Of a stretch of 6,959 nt of DNA, positions 1-6,060 are shown piece by piece. Origin of the DNA: Gammaproteobacteria bacterium (GTDB taxonomy: Bacteria > Pseudomonadota > Gammaproteobacteria > Xanthomonadales > Marinicellaceae); contig JAUHZH010000117.1 of assembly GCA_030426065.1 (NCBI GenBank), positions 1 through 6,959 on the forward strand, read 5' to 3'. The notes below the pieces were generated by a model. The model was not told the origin of the DNA. It made no database searches and saw nothing but the letters and a program-made list of their open reading frames with translations. Position numbers and translations under genes: made by a program. Position 1 is the stretch's first letter. Each line of letters opens with the position of its first letter.

Positions 1-47
1 CAAACAAACCACCATCAAAGGGTGGGAGAGACCTAAGAAAAAATAAC
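1..47 (+). promoter_or_regulatory. glmS leader with small hairpin and weak ribosome binding site
   Basis: Only 47 bases precede glmS. CCACC (9-13) and GGTGG (21-25) can pair into a 5-bp stem with a 7-base loop. The only purine-rich match to a Shine-Dalgarno sequence, GGGAGAG (24-30), lies 17 bases before the ATG, which is far, and partly inside that stem. A weaker AAGAAAA (36-42) is closer. The stem could be the end of an upstream terminator or a leader structure. No T-run follows it, and there is too little sequence to judge a promoter, ribozyme or small-RNA site. Confidence 0.25.
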
Positions 48-1880
48 ATGTGTGGAATCGTAGCAGCCAGTGCCAACCGAAACGTGGTTGATTTGATCGT
101 CAACGGCTTACAAACTTTAGAATACCGTGGTTATGACTCAGCGGGTATCGCCGTCATTGAAGGTGATGCCATCACCATCAAGAAACAAGCCGGTAAGCTG
201 GCCAAACTCAAAGCCCAGTTAGAACAGGAGCCTGTTTCAGGTCACAGTGGCATCGGTCACACCCGTTGGGCGACCCATGGCGAGCCGACATCGGCCAATG
301 CCCATCCGCATGACTCAAACAACGCGATTGCGGTGGTTCACAATGGCATCATTGAAAACTATGCACCTTTGAAAGCCGAACTGGTGGCCAAAGGGTATCA
401 GTTCAAATCAGAAACCGACACAGAGACCTTGGTTCACTTGATCCATGATTTTCAGAAACAGGGGATGACGTTTTCACAAGCATCACACCAAGCGATTCGT
501 CAACTGGACGGTGCTTATGCAGTGGCCATCACCTGCATGTCTGAACCCAATCGCATCATCGCGGCTCGCAAGGGCAGCCCTTTGGTGGTTGGCTTTGGTG
601 ACGGTGAACATTATGTGGCATCTGATGTGCAGGCCTTGATCAATGAAACCAATCAGTTTGCTTATCTGGAAGAAGGCGACATCGTTGAAATCACGCCCGA
701 TGCCTGTGTCATCTATGACGGCAACGACGATCAGGCTTTGCGAGAAATCAAAACCGTTAATTTATCGGCCGATGCTTTGAGTAAGGATGGCTACGCCCAT
801 TACATGCTCAAAGAAATCCATGAACAACCGACAGCGGTGGCCAATTCGATTGCCGACCGATTGCTTGAAGGTCGCGTCAGTGATGCCTTCATTGGGGGCG
901 ATTTGGGTGCGGTGCTGGAACGGGTCAAAAACATACACATCGTGGCTTGTGGAACGTCATTCCATGCCGGCATGGTGGCTCGCCACTGGTTGGAAGCCTT
1001 TGTTCGCATACCGACCCAAATTGAAATTGCCAGTGAATACCGCTACCGCTCACCGGTGGTGCCAGAAGACACCTTGTTCTTGACCATTTCACAGTCGGGC
1101 GAAACGGCGGATTCTTTGGCTGCTTTGCGCTTCGCCAAGGACAATGGGTATTTGTCGACTGTGGCGGTTTGCAATGTGGCCAATTCCACTTTGGATCGAG
1201 AAAGCGACCACTGCCTGTTGACCCACGCCGGGCCAGAAATCGGTGTTGCTTCAACCAAAGCCTTGACCACCCAATTGGCGGTGTTGGCTTTGCTGACTTT
1301 GAAGATGATGGAAATCCATGACCGCGACCCAGCCAAACGCAAACGACTGGTCAAGCAATTGCGCACCATGCCGGGAATCATCAACCAAGCCCTGTTGCTC
1401 AATGACAAGATCAAAACCATCGCAGAAAAAATCGTCAAGCGAAACAGCGCCTTGTTTTTGGGGCGTGGCTTGCATTACCCGATTGCATTGGAAGGGGCGT
1501 TGAAGCTGAAAGAAATTTCTTACATCCATGCGGAAGGGTACCCCGCCGGTGAGCTCAAACACGGCCCTTTGGCCTTGGTCGATAAAAACATGCCGGTGAT
1601 TGCGGTTTGCCCCAATGATCAGCTGTTGGAGAAACTCAAATCCAACATCGAAGAAGTGCGTGCCCGTGGTGGCGAACTTTATGTTTTTGTCGATCACAAA
1701 AGTGACCATGGTTTGGACGATCGCGTCGAGCACGTCATCACTTTGGAAGCCAGTGGTTCGTTCACATCGCCGATTGTGTTCAATGTGCCCTTGCAACTGT
1801 TGTCCTACCACGTCGCTGTGCTGCGAGGCACCGATGTCGATCAACCACGCAACCTGGCCAAATCAGTGACAGTGGAATGA
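48..1880 (+). CDS. glmS: Glutamine-fructose-6-phosphate aminotransferase (isomerizing)
   Basis: GlmS makes glucosamine-6-phosphate from fructose-6-phosphate and glutamine in the cytoplasm, the first step towards UDP-GlcNAc for peptidoglycan and LPS. At 610 residues it has the usual length. The N-terminal class-II glutaminase domain (about 1-230) starts MCGIV, so Cys2 becomes the N-terminal nucleophile after Met removal. HTRWATHG (71-78), the oxyanion pair Asn99-Gly100 and SETDTE (121-126) are all present. Two SIS sugar-isomerase domains follow. They carry CGTS (301-304), SQSGET (348-353), the Glu489 region LKLKEI (485-490), His505 in ELKHGP, and the classic C-terminus DQPRNLAKSVTVE with its catalytic lysine at 605. 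The start is fixed by the catalytic Cys. No key residue is missing. The stop overlaps the msrB start. In many gammaproteobacteria glmU lies upstream, but that is outside this window. Confidence 0.98.
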   Translation: MCGIVAASANRNVVDLIVNGLQTLEYRGYDSAGIAVIEGDAITIKKQAGKLAKLKAQLEQEPVSGHSGIGHTRWATHGEPTSANAHPHDSNNAIAVVHNGIIENYAPLKAELVAKGYQFKSETDTETLVHLIHDFQKQGMTFSQASHQAIRQLDGAYAVAITCMSEPNRIIAARKGSPLVVGFGDGEHYVASDVQALINETNQFAYLEEGDIVEITPDACVIYDGNDDQALREIKTVNLSADALSKDGYAHYMLKEIHEQPTAVANSIADRLLEGRVSDAFIGGDLGAVLERVKNIHIVACGTSFHAGMVARHWLEAFVRIPTQIEIASEYRYRSPVVPEDTLFLTISQSGETADSLAALRFAKDNGYLSTVAVCNVANSTLDRESDHCLLTHAGPEIGVASTKALTTQLAVLALLTLKMMEIHDRDPAKRKRLVKQLRTMPGIINQALLLNDKIKTIAEKIVKRNSALFLGRGLHYPIALEGALKLKEISYIHAEGYPAGELKHGPLALVDKNMPVIAVCPNDQLLEKLKSNIEEVRARGGELYVFVDHKSDHGLDDRVEHVITLEASGSFTSPIVFNVPLQLLSYHVAVLRGTDVDQPRNLAKSVTVE

Positions 1881-2269
1881 TGGACGAAAAATTAAAACAA
1901 GAGCTCAAAGAACGCCTGGATGATGCCAGTTACCAAGTGATTGTTGAGAAGGGCACCGAACGACCCCACACTGGACAATACAACCTCCATTTTGAGCAGG
2001 GTGTATATCACTGCAAGGCCTGTGGGGAAGCTTTGTTTGCCGACGACTCAAAATTTGATGCCGGCTGCGGCTGGCCCAGCTTTGATCAGGAAATCGAGGC
2101 GGGAAAAATCAAAGAAGTCTTCGATGAATCACACGGCATGCGTCGCACTGAAATCGTTTGTGCCAATTGCGGAGGCCATTTGGGCCATGTTTTCAATGAC
2201 GGGCCGACTGAAACGGGCTTGCGATATTGTGTCAATTCACTGTCAATCGATTTCGAAGCCAAGGATTGA
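1877..2269 (+). CDS. msrB: Peptide-methionine (R)-S-oxide reductase MsrB
   Basis: MsrB reduces the R-epimer of methionine sulfoxide in proteins, normally with thioredoxin as donor. The 130 residues form a single SelR domain. Two CxxC zinc pairs are visible, Cys46/Cys49 and Cys95/Cys98. The core motif GCGWPSF (63-69) carries Cys64, the likely resolving cysteine. HLGHVF (101-106) and RYCVNS (116-121) supply the active site, with catalytic Cys118 (cysteine, not selenocysteine). No MsrA domain is fused. The first ATG (1877) overlaps the glmS stop in an ATGA; a second in-frame ATG at 1880 would also overlap, by one base. Either start implies translational coupling to glmS, and there is no room for a separate promoter. 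The 3' end overlaps the convergent glycosyltransferase gene by 27 bp. Confidence 0.96.
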   Translation: MMDEKLKQELKERLDDASYQVIVEKGTERPHTGQYNLHFEQGVYHCKACGEALFADDSKFDAGCGWPSFDQEIEAGKIKEVFDESHGMRRTEIVCANCGGHLGHVFNDGPTETGLRYCVNSLSIDFEAKD

Positions 2270-3280
2270 TTGCCACTGCTCGGCAATGGCGGCATCATCA
2301 AACACCTCGCTATAAGCCACATCAGGGTATTGGGTTTGCCACTGTGTTAACTTTTTGAAGATGGCTTCGGTGTCATGGCCATTTACTAAATCATTCTCAG
2401 GATGCAGTATTTCCCTGGCTGAACCGATGTCATGGGCCAGAACCGGCGTGCCGACCGCATTGGCTTCGGCGTATATCAAACCAAAGGTTTCAGCGAACGT
2501 CGTTTGGGGGTACAAAACACAGAGGCTTTCTGCCACCTTCGTCAGCAATTCTTTTTGTGGCAAAGCCCCCAGCCATTCAACCCCTTCGATGTCAGCCTGT
2601 TGATCTTCTCGATAACCGGGGTTGGCCACCAACAGTTTCGTTTCCGGCATCCGCTCTTTGATCGTTTTGAAGTGATCGAGCACTTGGGACAAGCCTTTGT
2701 TCGGTGCTGAGATGAACATCAATTGGTTGGGGTTTTTATTCTGTGTTTTCAGTTCAGTCCAAAAGCGAGGGATGGGGTTGTAGGCATGGGTTGTTTGGAT
2801 TTTTCTGACACCCAAGGCCGACATCAGCTTGCCTGAAAAGCCACCATGCAAACAGTGATTCAAGTGTTCTTGGTGAGTCGCTGAATTGCCAATCAAAGTG
2901 ACAGATTGTTTCAGGGGCAACAGGCGTTTGAGCCCGAACTCCCAGTTTTTGTAGGTGTGCAGCCACAGGTAAAAACGCGCTTTCTCAAAGTGCTGTTGGT
3001 ACGCTTTGAGCTGGGGCCATTTGCGCAACACAACCACATGATCGAAATCCTGTTGAAGGCCCTCAACACGGCTCCAGAACTGCACTTGACACTGTGTAAA
3101 ACTTTCTTTACGGTTGTGTTGGATGATGGACACATCGTGACCAATTCCTGCCAGAATGGCCGCCGTCCGAAGTATACTGGACTCGGTACCGCCCATGGCC
3201 TGAGACGACAAGGTGTCATAGTCATAGGCATCTGGGTAGGTGGTGTCGATGAAGGCAATCTTATAGACTTTGGGGCTCAT
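2243..3280 (-). CDS. GT-B fold glycosyltransferase, family 4-like
   Basis: This 345-residue protein looks like a retaining GT4-type glycosyltransferase, which transfers a sugar from a nucleotide-sugar donor. The N-terminal Rossmann half begins with a KIAFID strand and has the glycine-rich GGTESS segment (30-35), resembling the acceptor-side loop of GT4 enzymes. The C-terminal half starts near 187 (LMFISAPNKGL). It contains ETFGLIYAE (264-272), an EX7E arrangement with Glu264 and Glu272, followed by GTPVLAHD, the usual donor-binding region. No signal peptide or membrane segment is apparent, so it is probably cytosolic. Donor and acceptor cannot be read from the sequence, and no other glycan genes are nearby. 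The ATG at 3280 has only a poor GGGAT upstream, which matches a possible leaderless transcript. It converges on msrB and overlaps it. Confidence 0.85.
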   Translation of the reverse strand: MSPKVYKIAFIDTTYPDAYDYDTLSSQAMGGTESSILRTAAILAGIGHDVSIIQHNRKESFTQCQVQFWSRVEGLQQDFDHVVVLRKWPQLKAYQQHFEKARFYLWLHTYKNWEFGLKRLLPLKQSVTLIGNSATHQEHLNHCLHGGFSGKLMSALGVRKIQTTHAYNPIPRFWTELKTQNKNPNQLMFISAPNKGLSQVLDHFKTIKERMPETKLLVANPGYREDQQADIEGVEWLGALPQKELLTKVAESLCVLYPQTTFAETFGLIYAEANAVGTPVLAHDIGSAREILHPENDLVNGHDTEAIFKKLTQWQTQYPDVAYSEVFDDAAIAEQWQSILGFEID

Positions 3281-3286
3281 GACCGC

Positions 3287-3315
3287 ATTATCCCAATGCT
3301 TGGATTCAATTGCAA
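3287..3315 (-). promoter_or_regulatory. Candidate promoter of the glycosyltransferase gene
   Basis: Read on the minus strand, TTGCAA (3315-3310) is followed after 17 bases by GATAAT (3292-3287). The hexamers match the sigma-70 consensus at 4/6 and 5/6 with ideal spacing. The -10 box ends only six bases before the ATG, so transcription would start at or next to the start codon, giving a leaderless or nearly leaderless mRNA. This is an inference from hexamers only. Confidence 0.4.
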
Positions 3316-3337
3316 TTTACCTTGAGTTGTTGATAAT
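3310..3337 (+). promoter_or_regulatory. Candidate promoter of the NADP reductase gene, sharing the -35 box
   Basis: The same self-complementary TTGCAA (3310-3315) is followed on the plus strand by a 16-base spacer and GATAAT (3332-3337). This would start transcription near 3344, about 20 bases before the ATG at 3365. The -35 box lies in the 10-bp palindrome AATTGCAATT (3308-3317). No good Shine-Dalgarno sequence precedes the ATG. Confidence 0.4.
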
Positions 3338-3364
3338 GAGGTTTTCTCAAAACATCTGGCCACC

Positions 3365-4114
3365 ATGACCCCCATTGCCTTGACCCTGATTTCACAAAAA
3401 GAACTGAACGACAACACCGTGGACTTGAAGTTTTCTGTCCAAAGCGAGGGTGGTTTTGAAGCCCAAGCCGGCCAGTTTGTCCGTTTACATTTCACCCAAG
3501 CCGATGGCAAAGAAACGTTCCGAAGCTATTCGATCGCCAACATTTTCGAACAAGAAGCCCAAGCGATGACTGAAATCAACATGGCCGTATCCTGGGTCGA
3601 AGGCGGCTTGGCCACCGGCGTCCTTTCGGGCATGCAAGCCGGTGACACATTAGAAGCCAGTGGTCCATTCGGTCGCTTTTGCCTGTTGCCAGAACGCCAT
3701 GACCGTTATTTCCTGATTGCCACGGGCACCGGCGTCACACCCTATCGCGCGATGATCAACGTTTTGAAAGAACGCTTGGAAGCGGGATCAGAAGTTTATG
3801 TCGTGATGGGTGCACAAAACGAAACCGGCTTGCTGTATGCCGAAGATTTTGAAGCCCTGGATGATGCCCATGAACGGTTCCATTACGTGCCGTGTCTGTC
3901 GCGTGAATCACGTTTGAAACCCAGGCCCAATGATCAAGCAGGCTATGTCCAATTGTACCTGGCCACCCACCATTTCGACCCGGCCACCGACATCGCCTAC
4001 CTCTGCGGCAACCCCGAAATGGTCGATGAAGCCTTCACATTGTTGAAAGAAAAAGGCCTGCCCATCCAGCAAATCAAACGCGAAAAATACATCAGCCCAA
4101 AGCCGAGGGGGTGA
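3365..4114 (+). CDS. Ferredoxin/flavodoxin-NADP(+) reductase-like flavoprotein
   Basis: This 249-residue oxidoreductase has the ferredoxin-NADP reductase fold. It would pass electrons between NAD(P)H and a ferredoxin or flavodoxin through FAD in the cytoplasm. An FAD-binding beta barrel (about 1-105) contains RSYS (53-56), the flavin-binding signature, and GPFGRF (100-105). The nucleotide-binding domain follows, with TGTGVTP (120-126) and CGNPEM (214-219), the C-G-[ND]-P motif of this superfamily. There is no 2Fe-2S domain, so it needs a separate partner. The C-terminus runs past the usual aromatic end (EKY at 240-242) into a short ISPKPRG tail. The start follows a plausible promoter. NAD(P)H-flavin reductases share this architecture, so the exact partner is open. 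It is divergent from the glycosyltransferase and separated from the genes downstream by a 270-base gap. Confidence 0.88.
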   Translation: MTPIALTLISQKELNDNTVDLKFSVQSEGGFEAQAGQFVRLHFTQADGKETFRSYSIANIFEQEAQAMTEINMAVSWVEGGLATGVLSGMQAGDTLEASGPFGRFCLLPERHDRYFLIATGTGVTPYRAMINVLKERLEAGSEVYVVMGAQNETGLLYAEDFEALDDAHERFHYVPCLSRESRLKPRPNDQAGYVQLYLATHHFDPATDIAYLCGNPEMVDEAFTLLKEKGLPIQQIKREKYISPKPRG

Positions 4115-4204
4115 GGTTAGAGAGAATTTTTGAATAAGCAGTGTCAGACAGAGAAGTGTTTATTTTCAAACACATTCGCAGTGTTGTTATTGGGTTAAAA
4201 GAAT
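4115..4204. other. Non-coding spacer after the reductase gene
   Basis: This is the first part of the 270-base gene-free stretch 4115-4384; the rest is the inverted-repeat element and its flank. The only structure is an AT-rich 6-bp stem, GTGTTT (4156-4161) with AAACAC (4168-4173) around a 6-base loop. It has no following T-run, so it is at best a weak terminator. I see no ORF or RNA gene. Confidence 0.4.
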
Positions 4205-4352
4205 GTAGATTGGTTTGAGCGAAGCGAAGCCCAACAAAGGGTCGAAGGTATGTCATTATTGCCTGTTAATAAACGATGTTGGCTTTTGATACAAGCATGT
4301 TTTTGTGAGTGGAGTTTCGATGTTGGGCTGCGCGGGGCTTAGCCCAATCTAC
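4205..4352. repeat. 148-bp MITE-like or REP-pair element with 32-bp imperfect inverted repeats
   Basis: The left arm (4205-4236) starts GTAGATTGG and ends AAGCCCAACA. The right arm (4321-4352) is its inverted counterpart. The arms have equal length and agree at 24 of 32 positions, with both ends perfect (9 outer and 9 inner bases). The right arm alone forms a perfect 7-bp hairpin, TTGGGCT (4323-4329) with AGCCCAA (4341-4347). The left arm carries the tandem GCGAAGCGAAGC. The 84-base core has no ORF, but CGATGTTGG occurs at 4274 and again at 4319. From memory, this kind of GTAGRTTGGG...CCCAACA palindrome is dispersed in many proteobacterial genomes. No transposase is present and no target duplication is evident. 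Confidence 0.7.
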
Positions 4353-4365
4353 TATAATCTATAAT
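4353..4365 (+). promoter_or_regulatory. Two TATAAT boxes at the edge of the repeat element
   Basis: Two perfect TATAAT hexamers (4353-4358 and 4360-4365) abut the right end of the inverted-repeat element, 20-32 bases before the ATG at 4385. They could serve as -10 boxes for that ORF. No convincing -35 box lies at the right distance, because that position falls in the GC-rich hairpin. The assignment is therefore tentative. Confidence 0.3.
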
Positions 4366-4384
4366 CCATCATGGCCTAAAGTTT

Positions 4385-4753
4385 ATGAGCACTTACGAAA
4401 ATTTCATCAGAGACAGAGAATTCGATTGGTTCGCCATCGATAACCAAGGAAATTTCGCAATTTTCTCAACTGCGGGAGAAGGAGCTATACCTTCAACTGT
4501 AATAGATGCTTTCAATGGTCATGATGAACTGTCTGAAAAATTAGAATCTGCAAATTGGGGTACTGCACAGGGTTGGTCTAATTATTCTGATATGGGATTT
4601 TTTGTATTTGACTGGGATTTACCGGGTGGCCCTTATAAAAAGATAAAAGAGCCTTCCAGTGAAGTATCAGAAGAACTCAAAATAAAATTAGTTGATATTG
4701 CTGTTGTTATGGATGTCAATTTTTCTGAAATGAAAATCATAGAGAGTTTATAG
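4385..4753 (+). CDS. AT-rich orphan protein of unknown function, 122 aa
   Basis: I do not recognise this family with certainty. The protein is acidic, soluble and rich in aromatic residues. It has no signal peptide, membrane segment or cysteine. Its N-terminal part (about 13-40) reads DWFAIDNQGNFAIFSTAGEG followed by AIPSTV, a hydrophobic/Gly pattern I associate loosely with small SMI1- or immunity-like orphan proteins. That resemblance is inference only, and no toxin gene is next to it. Base composition stands out: GC is about 35 % against about 50 % in glmS, with one 60-base line at 23 %, and A/T-ending codons dominate. No Shine-Dalgarno sequence precedes the ATG, and an in-frame TAA lies just upstream. 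Palindromic repeats sit on both sides, which suggests acquisition from elsewhere. Confidence 0.7.
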   Translation: MSTYENFIRDREFDWFAIDNQGNFAIFSTAGEGAIPSTVIDAFNGHDELSEKLESANWGTAQGWSNYSDMGFFVFDWDLPGGPYKKIKEPSSEVSEELKIKLVDIAVVMDVNFSEMKIIESL

Positions 4754-4764
4754 CGTGTTTATTC

Positions 4765-4792
4765 GATGGGCAAAACCCATCCCACTATGATC
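4765..4792. repeat. Short relic of a similar palindromic repeat
   Basis: GATGGG (4765-4770) and CCCATC (4776-4781) form a perfect 6-bp stem around the loop CAAAA. The 17 bases at 4776-4792 match the right end of the larger element and its flank (4343-4359) at 13 of 17 positions without gaps, including CCCA and ACTAT. This suggests a degraded member of the same or a sister repeat family. It could also act as a weak terminator for the upstream ORF, but no T-run follows. Confidence 0.5.
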
Positions 4793-4821
4793 ACTTATTC
4801 TTAATCAAACCAAAGAAAACC

Positions 4822-5262
4822 ATGTACCAAGGTTCCTGCCTGTGCGGCGCCATCCAGATTGAGCTTCGGGGTTCGATCGAAGACATCATTCACTGTCACT
4901 GCTCTTTGTGCAGGAAAAACAGTGGCACGGCCTATGCGACCAATGGCTTCATCAATGCCAGTGAATTCCGTTTGATCGACCCACAGCAAAAGCTGGGCAC
5001 TTATGAATTCAAGCCAGGTAAAAACAGGCATTTTTGTTCTGTTTGCGCATCGCCCATTTACAGTTCCAATTCAGACAACCCAGAAAAGCTCAGGATTCGG
5101 CTCGGGATATTTGATTCTGAGATTAAAGAGCGGCCCATTTCTCATAATTTTGTTTCATCAAAAGCGAGTTGGGATGATTTGGATGCCGATTTACCCAGGT
5201 ACGATGGATTTGAACCAACAAGAGCTGCGCCTCCGAGCAAGGCACCGTTGACAAAAAATTGA
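4822..5262 (+). CDS. GFA (glutathione-dependent formaldehyde-activating) family zinc protein
   Basis: This 146-residue protein has the Mss4-like GFA fold. In characterised members such as Paracoccus Gfa, the protein is linked to forming S-hydroxymethylglutathione from formaldehyde and glutathione. All seven expected zinc cysteines are visible. Cys6, Cys8 (GSCLCG), Cys72 and Cys75 (FCSVC) make the likely structural site. Cys25, Cys27 and Cys30 (CHCSLC) form the second, active-site triad. No other domain or signal peptide is present, so it should be cytosolic. The family is large and most members have no proven substrate. No formaldehyde dehydrogenase lies nearby, so a formaldehyde role is not supported by context. 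Only a weak AAAGAAAA precedes the ATG. The gene stands alone, 68 bases after the AT-rich ORF. Confidence 0.88.
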   Translation: MYQGSCLCGAIQIELRGSIEDIIHCHCSLCRKNSGTAYATNGFINASEFRLIDPQQKLGTYEFKPGKNRHFCSVCASPIYSSNSDNPEKLRIRLGIFDSEIKERPISHNFVSSKASWDDLDADLPRYDGFEPTRAAPPSKAPLTKN

Positions 5263-5346
5263 AATGATTGTTGGCCAAATAAACAGATTCAGTTGGCAGA
5301 GAATCCATTAAAATACCTGTGTTTAATCATCATTGAAGAGGTCAAC

Positions 5347-5649
5347 ATGACATACACGCGGGTAATGGGGATTTATGTCACCGATGAACAAGCCTATTCA
5401 AAGTACAGGGAAGGGATGTTGCCCATCCTCGAATCTTTTGGCGGGTCATTTGGGTACGACTTCAAAGTCAGCGAGGTGCTGAAAGTGAAAGAGGAAGGGC
5501 CCATCAATCGGGTGTTCACAATTGAATTTCCCAGTGAGCAGTCAATGGGCCAATTTTTCAGTGACCCCAATTACCTCTCGATTAAAAAAGCGCATTTCGA
5601 CGGAGCGGTTTCCAGCAGAACCACCTTGGCGTTGTTTGAAGGACCCTGA
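5347..5649 (+). CDS. DUF1330-like small alpha/beta-barrel protein
   Basis: This 100-residue protein resembles the DUF1330 family, whose members form dimeric ferredoxin-like alpha+beta barrels of unknown function. The pattern is an N-terminal strand (VMGIYV), a helix (DEQAYSKYREGMLPILESF), a Gly-Gly turn, the strand NRVFTIEFPS, the helix that includes QFFSDPNYLSIKK, and a final strand TTLALFE. The ATG at 5347 is chosen because GAAGAGG (5335-5341) sits five bases upstream, one of the best Shine-Dalgarno sequences in the window. A longer reading from a TTG at 5293 has no such site and would add an implausible hydrophobic lead. It has no signal peptide and no cysteine. Function and partners are unknown. 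It ends 38 bases before the convergent cyclase remnant. Confidence 0.78.
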   Translation: MTYTRVMGIYVTDEQAYSKYREGMLPILESFGGSFGYDFKVSEVLKVKEEGPINRVFTIEFPSEQSMGQFFSDPNYLSIKKAHFDGAVSSRTTLALFEGP

Positions 5650-5687
5650 ACAACACAGTCGGGGTTTGGGGGTATTGGATGGCTTCA

Positions 5688-6060
5688 TCAAGAAAACACC
5701 GTAACCTGGTCGCGGCCATTTGTTTTTGATTGGTACATGGCTTGGTCGGCTTGGCGCAGTGCTTGTTCCAGACTGGATTCAATCATGGCGACACCGAAGC
5801 TGCCTGTGATGTGGAGTTCAGGGTTGGTGTTGTGGCTTTGTGTTGACAGCTGTTCTCGCAGGTGCAAGGTTGCGGTCAGGAAACAGGTCATTGAGTGCAT
5901 TCAAGACGCCATTGAGGGCCGAGACACAGTAAAACAGAGCCCACATCACGGCGTAGGTTTTGCGTTCAATGATATTCCATGCCAGCAGGAACACCACAGT
6001 CATCATGATACTGATAAAAAACTGACTGATGTTGAGCAGGTCAATGTCACTCAATCCCAA
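5688..6060 (-). pseudogene. Collapsed membrane diguanylate cyclase (GGDEF) remnant
   Basis: Two minus-strand reading frames hold the two ends of one protein type. From 6060, a TTG start with GAGAGG five bases upstream (6071-6066) begins an N-terminus with two membrane helices (about residues 11-31 and 35-56), ending near ALNDLFPD. In another frame, down to the stop at 5688, lies the C-terminal end of a GGDEF domain: LREQL, ITGSFGVA, then LRQADQAMYQSKTNGRDQV, matching the family's SxGVA and ADxAMYxAKxxGR signatures. The GG(D/E)EF active-site loop, the rest of the membrane region and the first half of the catalytic domain are absent. Intact proteins of this layout are roughly three times longer. 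A large internal deletion plus a frame change, with the junction around 5860-5895, explains this. It cannot make cyclic di-GMP. Confidence 0.8.

Noticed and set aside
1..47. glmS ribozyme or riboswitch
   Set aside because: The visible leader is far too short to contain one, and known glmS ribozymes occur mainly in Gram-positive bacteria.
1251..1844. 197-codon open frame antisense to glmS
   Set aside because: It lies wholly opposite a conserved enzyme, has no recognisable domain and no start signals. Its composition is what the complement of glmS codons gives.
3278..3289. Three-codon mini-ORF (ATG CGG TCA TGA, minus strand) overlapping the glycosyltransferase start
   Set aside because: It is too short to judge and has no ribosome binding site. 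If the transcript is leaderless it would not be included.
2906..3325. 139-codon open frame antisense to the glycosyltransferase
   Set aside because: It is a shadow of the real minus-strand gene, with no family features, and it runs across the divergent promoter region.
5248..5253. Perfect TTGACA near the end of the GFA-like gene as a -35 box for the next gene
   Set aside because: No acceptable -10 hexamer occurs 15-19 bases downstream.
5293..5346. Longer N-terminus for the DUF1330-like gene from a TTG
   Set aside because: The ATG at 5347 has GAAGAGG at ideal spacing and begins exactly at the conserved first strand.
5660..5680. G-rich run after the DUF1330-like gene as a G-quadruplex
   Set aside because: Only two runs of four or more G are present, so four G-tracts are not available.
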